This document shows positions 26,756-40,695 of a stretch of 64,000 nt of DNA, piece by piece; within the stretch, counting starts at the first letter, position 1; each line of letters starts with the position of its first letter. The translations under genes were made by a program, and so were the position numbers. The stretch is from the NCBI GenBank assembly GCA_038025085.1, contig CM076152.1, positions 23,024,001-23,088,000 of the forward strand, in the 5' to 3' direction. Origin of the DNA: Tetragonia tetragonoides. Taxonomy: Eukaryota > Streptophyta > Magnoliopsida > Caryophyllales > Aizoaceae. The notes beneath the pieces were generated by a model. It ran no database searches and had not been told where the DNA came from. It saw only the letters and a list, made by a program, of their open reading frames with translations.

Positions 26756-28316
26756 TTCTATTTTCAGAGAAAGCACCCAAATGCATTTGTTTGCATTCAA
26801 AAGGTGGTGTTAAAGCTTGATTACGAGAAGAAATGCTTTGTTTGCATTCATTTGAGTGAGAAACTTAACCAAGGATGTTTACAAGTACAAACAAGCTTCA
26901 ACACAAGCTTTTGAATGTATTTACGCGTTTTAACAGCTCTTACGAGTAGGGTGAAAGAGATTAAGTTCTTTTGTGTTGTATTTTCAGAGAAAGCACCCAA
27001 ACGCTTTCTTTGCATTCATTTGAGTGTGAAACTACCCCAAGGATGTTTACAACTACAAACAAGCTTGAACTCAAGCTTTTGAATGCATTTACACGATTTA
27101 AAAGCTCATACGACAAGGGTGAAAGAGATAGAGTTCTTTTGTGTTGTATATTAAGAGAACGCACCCAAATGTTTTCTTTGCATTCATTTGAGTGAGAAAC
27201 TACACCAAATATGTTTTGCAAGTACCAACAAGCTTCAACTCAAGCTTTTGAATGTATTTACGCGTTTTAAAAGCTCATATGACTAGGGTGAAAGAGATTG
27301 AGTTCTTTTGTGTTGTATATTAAGAGAAAGCACCCAAATGCTTTGTTTGCATTCATTTGAGGGAGAAAGTACACCAAGGATGTTTACAAGTACAAACAAG
27401 CTTCAACTCAAGCTTTTGAATGCATTTACGTATTTTAACAGCTCATAGAACTAGGGTGAAAGAGATTGAGTTCTTTTGTGTTGTATATTAAGAAAAAGCT
27501 CGCAAATGCTTTGTTTACATTCATTTGAGTGTGAAACTACCCCAAGGATATTTACAACTACAAACAAGCTGGAACTCAAGCTTTTGAACGCATTTAAGCG
27601 TTTTAAAAGCTCATACGACAAGGGTGAAAGAGATTGAGTTCTTTTGTGTTGTATATCGAGAGAACGCACCCAAATGTTTTCTTTGCATTCATTTGAGTGA
27701 GAAACTACACCAAAGATGTTTACAAGTACCAACAAATTTCAACTCAATCTTTTGCATTCATATGCTTCGTTTGAATTCATTTGAGAGAGAAACTACACCA
27801 AGGATGTTTACAAGTACAAACAAGCTTCAACTGAAGCTTTTTATTGCATTTAAGCATTTTAACAGCTCTTACGACTAGGGTGAAAGAGATTGAGTTGTTT
27901 TGTTTTGTATATGAAGAGAAAGCACACAATTGCTTTGTTTGCATTCATCTGAGTGAGAAACTACACCAAGAATGTTTACAAGTACAAACAAGCTTGAACT
28001 TAAGCTTTTGAATGCATTTACGCGTTTTAAAAGCTCATATGACTAGGGTGAAAAAGATTGAGTTCTTTTGTGTTGTATATTAAGAGAAAGCACCCAAAAG
28101 CTTTGTTTGCATTCATTTGAGTGAGAAACTTAACCAAGGATGTTTACAAGTACAAACAAGCTTCAACTGAAGCTTTTTATTGCATTTAAGCATTTTAACA
28201 GCTCTTTTGACTAGGGTGAAAGAGATTGAGTTCTTTTGTGTTGTATATTAAGAGAAAGCACACAAATGTTTTGTTTGCATTCATTTGAGTGAGAAACTAC
28301 ACCAAGGATGCATTCA
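26756..28316 (+). repeat. Satellite block, plus orientation, across the tandem-unit boundary
   Basis: Starts with a scrambled stretch (about 26756-26840) resembling 15736-15850, then regular plus monomers. The boundary between the two 3181-bp units falls near 27.37-27.42 kb. Confidence 0.85.
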
Positions 28317-28636
28317 TTTGCATTCAAAACGCGTAAATGCATTCAAAAGCTTGAGTTGAAGCTTGTTTGTACTTGTAAAAATCCTTGGTGTAGTTTCTCA
28401 CTCAAATGAATGCAAACAAAGTTATTGGATGGTTTCTCTGAAAATACAACACAAAAGAACTCAATCTCTTTCACCCTAGTCGTATGATGTTTTAAAATGC
28501 GTATATGCATTCAAAAGGTGGAGTTAAAGCTTGTTTGTACTTGTAAACATCCTTGGTGTAGTTTCTCACCCAAATGAATGCAAACAAAGCATTTGGGTGC
28601 TTTCTCTTAATATACAACACAAAAGACTTCAATGAA
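28317..28636 (-). repeat. Inverted satellite insert, second copy
   Basis: Matches 25136-25455 at an offset of 3181: about two minus monomers followed by the join gacttcaatgaatgcaagc. Confidence 0.84.
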
Positions 28637-29891
28637 TGCAAGCAACATTCTCATTTGGGTTCTTTTGTGTTGTATTTTCAGAGAAAGCACCCAAAAGCTT
28701 TGTTTGCATTCATTGGAATGAGAAACTACACCAAGGATGTTTACAAGTACAAACAAGCTTCTACTCAAGCTTTTGAATGTATTTACGCGTTTTAAAAGCT
28801 CATATGACTAGGGTGAAAGAGATTGAGGTCTTTTGTGTTGTATATTAAGAGAAAGTACCCAAATGCTATTTTTGCATTCATTTGAGTGAGAAACTTCACC
28901 AAGGATGTTTACAAGTACAAACAAGCTTTAACTCCACCTTTCGAATGCATATACGCGTTTTAAAACCTCATCCGACTAGGGTGAAAGAGATTGAGTTTTT
29001 TTGTGTTGTATTTTCAGGGAAAGCACCCAAAAGCTTTGTTTGCATTCATTGGAGTGAGAAACTACACCAAGGATGTTTACAAGTAGAAACAAGCTTCAAC
29101 TCAAAATTTTGAATGTATTTACGCGTTTTAAAAGCTCATATGACTAGGGTGAAAGAGATTGAGGTCTTTTGTGTTGTATATTAAGAGAAAGCACCCAAAT
29201 GCTTTATTTGCATTCATTTGAGTGAGAAACTACACCAAGAATGTTTACAAGTACAAATAAACTTTAACTCCACCTTTTGACTGCATTTACGCGTTTTAAC
29301 AGTTCTTACATCTAGGGTGAAAGAGATTGAGTTCTTTTGTGTTGTATATTAAGAGAAAGCACCCAAATGCTTTGTTTGCATTCGTTTGAGTGAAAAACTA
29401 CACCAAGGATGTTTACAAGTACAAACAAGCTTCAACTCAAGCTTTTAAATGCTTTACGCATTTTAACAGCTCTTACAAATAGGGTGAAAGAGATTGAGTT
29501 CTTTTGTGTTGTATATTAAGAAAAAGCTCGCAAATGCTTGTTTACATTCATTTGAGTGTGAAACTACCTCAAGGATGTTTACAACTACAAACAAGCTTGA
29601 ACTCAAGCTTTTGAATGCATTTAAGCGTTTTAAAAGCTCATACGACAAGGGTGAAAGAGATTTGAGTTCTTTTGTGTTGTATATTAAGAGAACGCACCCA
29701 GATGTTTTCTTTGCATTCATTTGAGTGAGAAACTACACCAAAGATGGTTACAAGTGCAAACAAGCTTCAACTCAAGCTTTTGAAAGCATTTACGCGTTTT
29801 AAAACCTCATTCGACTAGGGTGAAAGAGATTGAGGTGTTTTGTGTTGTATATTAAGAGAAAGCACCCAAATGCTTTGTTTGCATTCATTTG
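28637..29891 (+). repeat. Satellite block, plus orientation, second copy
   Basis: Matches 25456-26710 at an offset of 3181 and ends at the second LTR stub. Confidence 0.87.
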
Positions 29892-29936
29892 TGATACGTT
29901 TGGAATTACAACCTTAGCAATTTGTAAACAAAAACA
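29892..29936 (-). mobile_element. 45-bp LTR stub of element 1, copy 2
   Basis: Identical to the stub at 26711-26755, with the same flanks on both sides. It was carried along by the 3181-bp tandem duplication. Confidence 0.92.
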
Positions 29937-32900
29937 TTCTATTTTCAGAGAAAGCACCCAAATGCATTTGTTTGCATTCAAAAGGTGGTGTTAAAGCTTG
30001 ATTACGAGAAGAAATGCTTTGTTTGCATTCATTTGAGTGAGAAACTTAACCAAGGATGTTTACAAGTACAAACAAGCTTCAACACAAGCTTTTGAATGTA
30101 TTTACGCGTTTTAACAGCTCTTACGAGTAGGGTGAAAGAGATTAAGTTCTTTTGTGTTGTATTTTCAGAGAAAGCACCCAAACGCTTTCTTTGCATTCAT
30201 TTGAGTGTGAAACTACCCCAAGGATGTTTACAACTACAAACAAGCTTGAACTCAAGCTTTTGAATGCATTTACACGATTTAAAAGCTCATACGACAAGGG
30301 TGAAAGAGATAGAGTTCTTTTGTGTTGTATATTAAGAGAACGCACCCAAATGTTTTCTTTGCATTCATTTGAGTGAGAAACTACACCAAATATGTTTTGC
30401 AAGTACCAACAAGCTTCAACTCAAGCTTTTGAATGTATTTACGCGTTTTAAAAGCTCATATGACTAGGGTGAAAGAGATTGAGTTCTTTTGTGTTGTATA
30501 TTAAGAGAAAGCACCCAAATGCTTTGTTTGCATTCATTTGAGGGAGAAAGTACACCAAGGATGTTTACAAGTACAAACAAGCTTCAACTCAAGCTTTTGA
30601 AAGGATTTACGCGTTTTAAAACCTCATACGACTTGGGTGAAAGAGATTGAGGTCTTTTGTGTTGTATATTAAGAGAAAGCACCCAAATGCTTTGTTTGCA
30701 TTCATTTGACTGAGAAACTACACCAAGGATGTTTACAAGTACAAACAAGCTTTAACTCCACCTTTTGAATGCATTTACGCGTTTTAACAGCTCTTACATC
30801 TAGGGTGAAAGAGATTGAGTTCTTTTGTGTTGCATATTAAGGGAAAGCACCCAAATGCTTTTGCATTCATTTGAGTGAGAAACTACACCAAGGATGTTTA
30901 CAAGTAAAACAAGCTTCAATTCTAGCTTTTGAATGCATTTACGCATTTTAACAGCTCTTACAACTAGGGTGAAAGAGATTGAGTTCTTTTGTGTTGTATA
31001 TTAAGAAAAAGCTCGCAAATGCTTTGTTTACATTCATTTGAGTGTGAAACTACCCCAAGGATGTTTACAACTACAAACAAGCTTGAATTCAAGCTTTTGA
31101 ATGCATTTAAGCGTTTTAAAAGCACATACGACAAGGGTGAAAGAGATTGAGTTCTTTTGTGTTGTATATTAAGAGAACGCACCCAAATGTTTTCTTTGCA
31201 TTCAGTTGAGTGAGAAACTACACCAATGATGTTTACAAGTACCAACAAGCTTCAACTCAAGCTTTTTAATGTATTTACGCGTTTTAAAAGCTCATATGAC
31301 TAGGGTGAAAGAGATTGAGGTCTTTTGTGTTGTATATTAGGAGAAGCACCCAAATGCTTTTTTTTGCATTCTTTTGAGTGAGAAACTACACCAAGGATGT
31401 TTGTAATACAAACAAGCTTCAACAGAAGCTTTTTATTGCATTTAAGCATTTTAACAGCTCTTACGACTAGGGTGAAAGAGATTGAGTTCTTTTGTGTTGT
31501 ATATAAAGACAAAGCACCCAAATGCTTTGTTTGCATTCATTTGAGTGAGAAACTACACCAAGAATGTTTACAAGTACAAACAAGCTTCAACTCAAGCTTT
31601 TGAATGCATTTACGCGGTTTAAAAGCTCATATGACTAGGGTGAAAAAGATTGAGTTCTTTTGTGTTGTATTTTAAGAGAAGGCAACCAAAAGCTTTGTTT
31701 GCATTCATTTCAGTGAGAAACTACACCAAGAATGTTTACAAGTACAAACAAGCTTCAACTCAAGCTTTTGAATGCATTTCCGCGTTTTAAAAGCTCATAT
31801 GACTAGGGTGAAAAATATTAAGTTCTTTTGTGTTGTATATTAAGAGAAAGCACCCAAATGCTTTGTTTGCATTCATTTCAGTGAGAAACTACACCAAGAA
31901 TGTTTACAACTACAAACAAGCTTCAACTCAAGCTTTTGAATGCATTTACGCGTTTTAATAGCTCATATGACTAGGGTGAAAAAGATTGAGTTCTTTTGTG
32001 TTGTATATTAAGAGAAAGCACCCAAATGCTTTGTTTGAATTCATTTGAGTGAGAAACTTAACCAAGGATGTTTACAAGTACCAACAAGCTTGAACTTAAG
32101 CTTTTGAATGCATATAGGCGTTTTAAAACCTCACACGACTAGGGTGAAAGAGATTGAGTTCTTTTGTGTTGTATTTTAAGAGAAACCATCCAATAACTTT
32201 GTTTGCATTCATTTGAGTGAGAAACTACACCAAGGATGTTTACAAGCACAAACAAGCTTCAACTCAAGCTTTTGAATGCATTTACGCGTTTTTAATGCAA
32301 TTACGCGTTTTAACAGCTCTTACGACTTGGGTGAAAGAGATTGAGTTCTTTTGGGTTGTATATTAAGAGAACGCACCCAGATGCTTTGTTTGCATTTATT
32401 TGAGTGAGAAACTTAACCAAGGATGTTTACAAGTACAAACAAGCTTCAACTCAAGCTTTTGAATGTATTTACGCGTTTGAACAGCTCTTACAATTAGGGT
32501 GAAAGAGATTGCGGTCTTTTGTGTTGTATATTAAGAGAAAGCACCCAAATGCTTTGTTTGCATTCATTTGAGTGAGAAACGACACCAAGGATGTTTACAA
32601 GTACAAACAAGCTTTACCTCCACCTTTTGAAAGCATTTACGCGTTTTAACAGCTCTTACATCTAGGGTGAAAGAGATTGAGTTCTTTTGTGTTGTATATT
32701 AAGAGAAAGCACCCAAATGCTTTGTTTGCATTCATTTGAGTGAGAAACTACACCAAGGATGTTTACAAGTACAAACAAGCTTTAACTCCACCTTTTCAAT
32801 GCATTTACGCGTTTTAACAGCTCTTACATCTAGGGTGAAAGAGATTGAGTTCTTTTGTGTTGTATATTAAGAGAAAGCACCCAAATGCTTTGTTTGCATT

Positions 32901-33410
32901 CATTTGAGGGAGAAACTACACCAAGGATGTTTACAAGTACAAACAAGCTTCAACTCAAGCTTTTGAAAGCATTTACGCGTTTTAAAACCTCATACGACTA
33001 GGGTGAAAGAGATTGAGGTCTTTTGTGTTGTATATTAATATTAAGCACCCAAATGCTTTGTTTGTATTCATTTGAGTGAGAAACTACACCAAGGATGTTT
33101 ACAAGTACAAACAAGCTTCAACTCAAGCTTTTGAAAGCATTTACGCGTTTAAAACCTCAAACGACTAGGGTGATAGAGATTGAGTTCTTTTGTGTTGTAT
33201 TTTCAGAGAAAGCACCCAAAAGCTGTGTTTGCATTCATTGGAGTGAGAAACTACACCAAGGATATTTACAAGTACAAACAAGCTTCAACTCAAGCTTTTG
33301 AATGTATTTACGCGTTTTAACAGCTCTTACGACTAGGGTGAAAGAGATTGAGTTCTTTTCTGTTGTATATTAAGAGAAAGCACACAAATGCTTTATTTGC
33401 ATTCATTTGA
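29937..33410 (+). repeat. Satellite block, plus orientation
   Basis: About 20 plus monomers. From about 30.71 kb it matches 15.83 kb onward (offset 14880). It lacks about 1004 bp that the first copy has near 18.17-19.2 kb. Confidence 0.88.
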
Positions 33411-36400
33411 TTGTGAATACATTCAAAATTTTGTGTTGAAGCTTGTTTGTACTTGTAAACATCCTTGGTGTAGTTTCTCACTCCAATGAATGCAAACAAA
33501 GCTTTTGGGTGCTTTCTCGGAAAATGCAACACAAAAGAACTCAATCTCTTTCACCCTAGTCGTATGAGGTTTTAAAACGCCTATATGCATTCAAAAGCTT
33601 AAGTTGAAGCTTGTTGGTACTTGTAAACATCTTTGGTGTAGTTTCTCACTCAAATAAATGCAAACAAAGCATTTGGGTGCTTTTTCTTAATATACAACAC
33701 AAACGAACTCAATCTCTTTCACCCTAGATTTAAGGGCTGTTAAAACGCGTAAATGTATTCAAAAGGTGGAGTTAAAGCTTGTTTGTACTTGTAAACATCC
33801 TTGGTGTAGTTTCTCACTCAAATGAATGCGAACAAAGCATTTTGGTGCTTTCTCTTATTATACAACACAAAAGACCTCAATCTCTTTCACCCTAATCGTA
33901 AGAGCTGTTAAAACCTGTAAATACATTCAAAAGCTTGAGTTGAAGCTTGTTTGTACTTGTAAACATCCTTGGTTAAGTTTCTCACTCAAATGAAGGCAAA
34001 CAAAGCTTTTGGGTGCTTTCTCTTAATATACAACACAAAAGAACTCAATCTTTTTCAACCTAGTCATATGAGCTTTTAAAACGCGTAAATGTATTCAAAA
34101 GCTTGAGTTGAAGCTTGTTTGTGCTTGTAAACATTCTTGGTGTAGTTTCTCACTGAAATGAATGCAAACAAAGCTCTTGGTTGCTTTCTCTTAAAATACA
34201 ACACAAAAGAACTCAATCTTTTTCACCCTAGTCATATGAGCTTTTAAAATGCGTAAATGCATTCAATAGCTTGAGTTGAAGCTTGTTTGTACTTGTAAAC
34301 ATTCTTGGTGTAGTTTCTCACTGAAATGAATGCAAACAAAGCTTTTGGTTGCTTTCTCTTAAAATACAACACAAAAGAACTCAATCTTTTTCACCCTAGT
34401 CATATGAGCTTTTAAAACGCGTAAATGCATTCAAAAGCTTGAGTTGAAGCTTGTTTGTACTTGTAAACATTCTTGGTGTAGTTTCTCACTCAAATGAATG
34501 CAAACAAAGCATTTGTGTGCTTTCTCTTAATATACGACACAAAAGAACTAAATCTATTTCACCCTAGTCGTAAGAGCTGTTAAATGCTTAAATGCAATAA
34601 AAAGCTTCAGTTGAAGCTTGTTTGTACTTGTAAACATCCTTGGTGTAGTTTCTCACTCAAATGAATGCAAACAAAGCATTTGGGTGCGTTCTCTTAATAT
34701 ACAACACAAAAGCCCTCAATCTTTTTCACCCTAGTCATATGAGCTATTAAAACGCGTAAATGCATTCAAAAGCTTGAGTTGAAGCTTGTTTGTACTTGTA
34801 AACATTCTTGGTGTAGTTTCTCACTGAAATGAATGCAAACAAAGCTTTTGGTTGCTTTCTCTTAAAATACAACACAAAAGAACTCAATCTTTTTCACCCT
34901 AGTCGTATGAGGTTTTAAAACGCGTAAATGCTTTCAAAAGCTTGAATTGAAGCTTGTTTGTACTTGTAAACATTCTTGGTGTAGTTTCTCACTCAAATGA
35001 ATGCAAACAAAGCATTTGTGTGATTTCTCTTAATATACAACCCAAAAGAACTCAATCTCTTTCTCCCTAGTTGTAAGAGCTGTTAAAATGCGTAAATGCA
35101 TTCAAAAGTTTGAGTTAAATCTTGTTTGTACTTGTAAACATCCTTGGTGTAGTTTCTCACTCAAATGAATGCAAACAAAGCATTTGGATGCTTTCTCTTA
35201 ATATACAACACAAAAGAACTCAATCTCTTTCACCCTAGATGTAAGAGCTGTTAAAACGCGTAAATGCATTCAAAAGGTGGAGTTAAAGGTTGTTTGTACT
35301 TGTAGAAATTCTTGGTGTAGTTTCTCACTCAAATGAATGCATACAAAGCATTTGGGTGCTTTCTCTTAATATACAACACAAAAGACCGCAATCTCTTAAT
35401 ATACAACACAAAAGAACTCAATCTCTTTCACCCTTTTCGTATGAGCTTTTAAAACGCGTAAATGCATTCAAAAGCTTGAGTTGAAGCCTGTTTGTAGTTG
35501 TAAACATCCTTTGTGTAAACACTCCAATGAATGTAAACAAAGCATTTGCGAGCTTTTTCTTAATATACAGCACAAAAGAACTCAATCTCTTTTCGCCTAG
35601 TCGTAAGAGCTGTTAAAACGCGTAAATGCATCCAAAAGCTTTAGTTGAAGCTTGCTTGTACTTGTAAACATCCTTGGTGTAGTTTATCACTCCAATGAAT
35701 GCAAACAAAGCTTTTGGGTGCTTTCTCTGAAAATACAACACAAAAGACCTCAACTCTTTCACCCTAGTCGTAAGAGCTGTTCAAACGCGTAAATACATTC
35801 AAAATTTTGAGTTTAAGCTTGTTTGTACTTGTAAACATCCTTGGTGTAGTTTCTCACTCAAATGAATACATACAAAGCATTTGGGTGCTTTCTCTTAATA
35901 TACAACACAAAAGACCTCAATCTCTTTCACCCTAGTCATATGAGCTGTTAAAACGCGTAATTACATTCAAAATTTTGAGTTGAAGCTTGTTTGTACTTGT
36001 AAACATCCGTGGTGTAGTTACTCATTCAAATAAATGCAAACAAAGCATTTGGGTGCTTTCTCTTAATATACAACAGAAAAGAACTCAATCTGTTTCACCC
36101 AAGTCGTATGAGGTTTTAAAACGCGTAAATGCTTTCAAAAGCTTGAATTGAAGCTTGTTTTTACTTGTAAACATTCTTGGTGTAGTTTCTCACTCAAATG
36201 AATGCAAACAAAGCATTTGTGTGATTTCTCTTAATATACAACCCCAAAAGAACTCAATCTCTTTCACCCTAGTTGTAAGAGCTGTTAAAATGCGTAAATG
36301 CATTCAAAAGGTGGAGTTAAAGCTTGTTTGTACTTGTAAACATCCTTGGTGTAGTTTCTCACTCAAATGAATCTAAACAAAGCATTTGGGTGCTTTCTCT

Positions 36401-36559
36401 TAATATACAACACAAAAGACCTCAATCTCTTTCACCCTAATCGTAAGAGCTGTTAAAACGCGTAAATACATTCAAAAGCTTGACTTGAAGCTTGTTTGTA
36501 CTTGTAAACATCCTTGGTTAAGTTTCTCACTCAAATTAATGCAAACAAAACATTTGGGT
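33411..36559 (-). repeat. Satellite block, minus orientation
   Basis: About 18-19 minus monomers after the hinge at 33411-33416. The stretch of about 34.70-36.29 kb has no equivalent in the first large copy and instead resembles 13.7-15.0 kb. Confidence 0.88.
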
Positions 36560-37287
36560 GTATTTTCAGAGAAAGCTTTTGAATGCATATATGCGTTTTG
36601 TTTGCATTTATTCGAGTGAGAAACTACACCAAGGATGTTTACAAGTACAAACAAGCTTCAACTCAAGCTTTTGAATGTATTTACGCGTTTTAAAAGCTCA
36701 TATGACTAGGGTGAAAGCCATTGAGGTCTTTTGTGTTGTATATTAAGAGAAAGCACCCAAATACTTTGTTTGCATTCATTTGAGTGAGAAACTACACCAA
36801 GGATGTTTACAAGTACAAACAAGCTTTAACTTCACCTTTTGAATGCATTTACGCGTTTTAAAAGCTCATATGACTAGGGTGAAAAAGATTGAGTTCTTTT
36901 GTGTTGTATTTTAAGAGAAAGCAACCAAAAGCTTTGTTTGCATTCATTTCAGTGAGAAACTACACCAAGATTGTTTACAAGTACAAACAAGCTTCAACTC
37001 AAGCTTTTGAATGTATTTACGCGTTTTAACAGCTCTTACGATTAGGGTGAAAGAGATTGAGGTCTTTTGTGTTGTATATTAAGAGAAAGCACCCAAACGC
37101 TTTGTTTGCATTCATTTGAGTGAGAAACTACACCAAGGATGTTTACAAGTACAAACAAGCTTTAACTCCACTTTTTGAATGCATTTACGCGTTTTAACAG
37201 CTCTTACATCTAGGGTGAAAGAGATTGAGTTCTTTTGTGTTGTATATTAAGAGAAAGCACCCAAATGCTTTATTTGCATTCATTTGA
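36560..37287 (+). repeat. Satellite block, plus orientation
   Basis: About four plus monomers corresponding to 21511-22280, with a small deletion near 36597 relative to that copy. Confidence 0.86.
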
Positions 37288-38655
37288 TTGTTTGTACTTG
37301 TAAATTCAAAAGGTGAATGCAAACAAAATTAAGAAACTGTTTAAAACGCGTATATGCATTCAAAAGCTTAAGTTGAAGCTTGTTGGTATCTGCAAATATC
37401 TTTGGTGTAGTTTCTCACTCAAATGAATGCAAAGAAAACATTTGGGTGCGTTCTCTTAATATACAACACAAAAGAACTCAATCTCTTTCACCCTTGTCAT
37501 ATGAGCTTTAAAAAGGCTTAAATGCATTCAAAAGCATGAGTTCAAGCTTGTTTGTAGTTGTAAACATCCTTGGGGTAGTTTCACACTCAAATGAATGTAA
37601 ACAAAGCATTTGCGAGCTTTTTATTAATATACAACACAAAAGAACTCAATCTCTTTTCGCCTAGTCGTAAGAGCTGTTAAAACGCGTAAATGCATTCAAA
37701 AGCTTGAGTTGAAACTTGTTTGTACTTGTGAACATCCTTGGTGTAGTTTCGCACTCAAATGAATGCAAACAAACCATTTGGGTGATTTCTCTTAATATAC
37801 AACACAAAAGAACTCAATCTCTTTCACCCTAGTTGTAAGAGCTGTTAAAATGCGTAAATGCATTCAAAAGGTGGAGTTAAGGCTTGTTTGTGCTTGTAAA
37901 CATCCTTGGTGTAGTTTCTCACTCAAATGAATGCAAACAAAGCATTTGCGTGCTTTCTCTTAATATACAACACAAAAGAACTCAATCTCTTTCACCCTAG
38001 TTGTAAGAGCTGTTAAAATGCGTAAATGCATTCAAAAGGTGGAGTTAAAGCTTGTTTGTAGTTGTAAACATCCTTGGTGTAGTTTCTCACTCAAATGAAT
38101 GCTAACAAAGCATTTGGGTGCTTTCTCTTAATATACAACACAAAAGAACTCAATCTCTTTCACCCTAGTTGTAAGAGCTGTTAAAATGCGTAAATGCATT
38201 CAAAAGGTGGAGTTAAAGCTTCTTTGTAGTTGTAAACATCCTTGGCGTAGTTTCTCACTCAAATGAATTCAAACAAACCATTTGGGTGCTTTCTCTTAAT
38301 ATACATCACAAAAGACCTCAATCTCTTTCACCCTAATCGTAAGAGCTGTTAAAACGCGTAAACACATTCAAAAGCTTGAGTTGAAGCTTGTTTGTACTTG
38401 TAAACATCCTTGGTTAAGTTTCTCACTCAAATAAATGCAAACAAAGCATTTGGGTGCTTTCTCTTAATGTACAACACAAAAGAACTCAATCTTTTTCACC
38501 CTAGTCATATGAGCTTTTAAAACGCGTAAATGCATTCAAAAGCTTGAGTTGAAGCTTGTTTGTACTTGTAAACATTCTTGGTGTAGTTTCTCGCTCAAAT
38601 GAATGCAAACAAAGCATTTGGGTGCTTTCTCTTAATATACAACAAAAAAGAACTG
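37288..38655 (-). repeat. Satellite block, minus orientation
   Basis: About eight minus monomers starting with the recurrent aattaagaaactg junction. It is about 476 bp longer than its partner at 22281-23184. Confidence 0.86.
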
Positions 38656-40695
38656 AGAAACAAGCTTAACCAAGGATGTTTACAAGTACAAACAAGCTTC
38701 AACTCAAGCTTTTGAATGCATTTACGCGTTTTAAAAGCTCATATGACTAGGGTGAAAAAGATTGAGTTCTTTTGTGTTGTATATTAAGAGAAAGTACCCA
38801 AATGCTTTGTTTGCATTCATTTAAGTGAGAAACTTAACCAAGGATGCATACAAGTACAGACAAGCTTCAACTCAAGCTTTTGAATGTATTTACGCGTTTT
38901 AACAGCTCTTACGATTAGGGTGAAAGAGATTGAGTTCTTTTGTGTCGTATTTTCAGAGAAAGCACCCAAATGCTTTCTTTGCATTAATTTGAGTGTGAAA
39001 TTACCCCAAGGATGTTTACAACTACAAACAAGCTTGAACTCAAGCTTTTGAATGATTTAAACGTTTTAAAAGCTCATACGACAAGGGTGAAAGAGATTGA
39101 GTTCTTTTGGGTTGTATATTAAGAGAACGCACCCAACTGTTTTCTTTGCATTCATTTGAGTGAGAAACTACACCAAAGATGTTTACAAGTACCAACAAGC
39201 TTCAACTTAAGCTTTTGAATGCATATACGCGTTTTAAACCCTCATACGACTAGGGTGAAAGAGATTGAGTTCTTTTGTGTTGTATATTAAGAGAAAGCAC
39301 CCAAATGCTTTATTTGCATTCATTTGAGGGAGAAACTACACCAAGGATGTTTACAAGTACAAACAAGCTTCAACTCAAGCTTTTGAAAGCATTTACGCGT
39401 TTTAAAACCTTATACGACTAGGGTGAAAGAGATTGAGGTCTTTTGTGTTGTATATCCAGAGAAAGCACCCAAATGCTTTGTTTGCATTCATTTGAGTGAG
39501 AAACGACACCAAGGATGTTTACAAGTACAAACAAGCTTTAACTCCACCTTTTGAATCATTTACGCGTTTTAACAGCTCTTACATCTAGGGTGAATGAGAT
39601 TGAGTTCTTTTGTGTTGTATATTAAGAGAAAGCACCCAAATGCTTTGTTTACATTCATTTGAGGGAGAAACTACACCAAGGATGTTTACAAGTACAAACA
39701 AGCTTCAACTCAAGCTTTTGAATGCATTTACGTATTTTAACAGCTCATAGAACTAGGGTGAAAGAGATTGAGTTCTTTTGTGTTGTATATTAAGAAAAAG
39801 CTCGCAAATGCTTTGTTTACATTCATTTGAGTGTGAAACTACCCCAAGGATATTTACAACTACAAACAAGCTGGAACTCAAGCTTTTGAATGCATTTAAG
39901 CGTTTTAAAAGCTCATACGACAAGGGTGAAAGAGAATTGAGTTCTTTTGTGTTGTATATCGAGAGAACGCAGCCAAATGTTTTCTTTGCATTCATTTGAG
40001 TGAGAAACTACACCAAAGATGTTTACAAGTACCAACAAATTTCAACTCAATCTTTTGAATGTATTTACGCGTTTTAAAAGCTCATATGACTAGGGTGAAA
40101 GAGATTGAAGTCTTTTGTGTTGTATATTAAGAGAAAGCACCCAAATGCTTCGTTTGAATTCATTTGAGAGAGAAACTACACCAAGGATGTTTACAAGTAC
40201 AAACAAGCTTCAACTGAAGCTTTTTATTGCATTTAAGCATTTTAACAGCTCTTACGACTAGGGTGAAAGAGATTGAGTAGTTTTGTTTTGTATATGAAGA
40301 GAAAGCACACAATTGCTTTGTTTGCATTCATCTGAGTGAGAAACTACACCAAGAATGTTTACAAGTACAAACAAGCTTGAACTTAAGCTTTTGAATGCAT
40401 TTACGCGTTTTAAAAGCTCATATGACTAGGGTGAAAAAGATTGAGTTCTTTTGTGTTGTACATTAAGAGAAAGCACCCAAAAGCTTTGTTTGCATTCATT
40501 TGAGTGAGAAACTTAACCAAGGATGTTTACAAGTACAAACAAGCTTCAACTGAAGCTTTTTATTGCATTTAAGCATTTTAACAGTTCTTTTGACTAGGGT
40601 GAAAGAGATTGAGTTCTTTTGTGTTGTATATTAAGAGAAAGCACACAAATGTTTTGTTTGCATTCATTTGAGTGAGAAACTACACCAAGGATGCA
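38656..40695 (+). repeat. Satellite block, plus orientation
   Basis: About 12 plus monomers matching 23185-25135. It holds C-to-D pairs near 39.0-39.2 and 39.79-40.0 kb, and about 81 bp near 40.06-40.14 kb that are missing from units A and B. Confidence 0.87.

Larger units (their letters stand above)
24190..27370 (+). repeat. Segmental tandem unit A (3181 bp)
   Basis: First of two adjacent copies with a 3181-bp offset (for example 24270 matches 27451, and 25393 matches 28574). It contains plus and minus satellite and the LTR stub, so the unit of duplication is far above monomer scale (about 18.9 monomers). I saw no difference from unit B in the stretches compared. The exact crossover lies within about 24.19-24.24 kb. 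Confidence 0.9.
27371..30552 (+). repeat. Segmental tandem unit B (3181 bp)
   Basis: Second copy of the 3181-bp unit, with the same inverted insert (28317-28636) and LTR stub (29892). After about 30.55-30.60 kb the sequence departs from unit A into different satellite. Only two copies are present. Confidence 0.9.
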
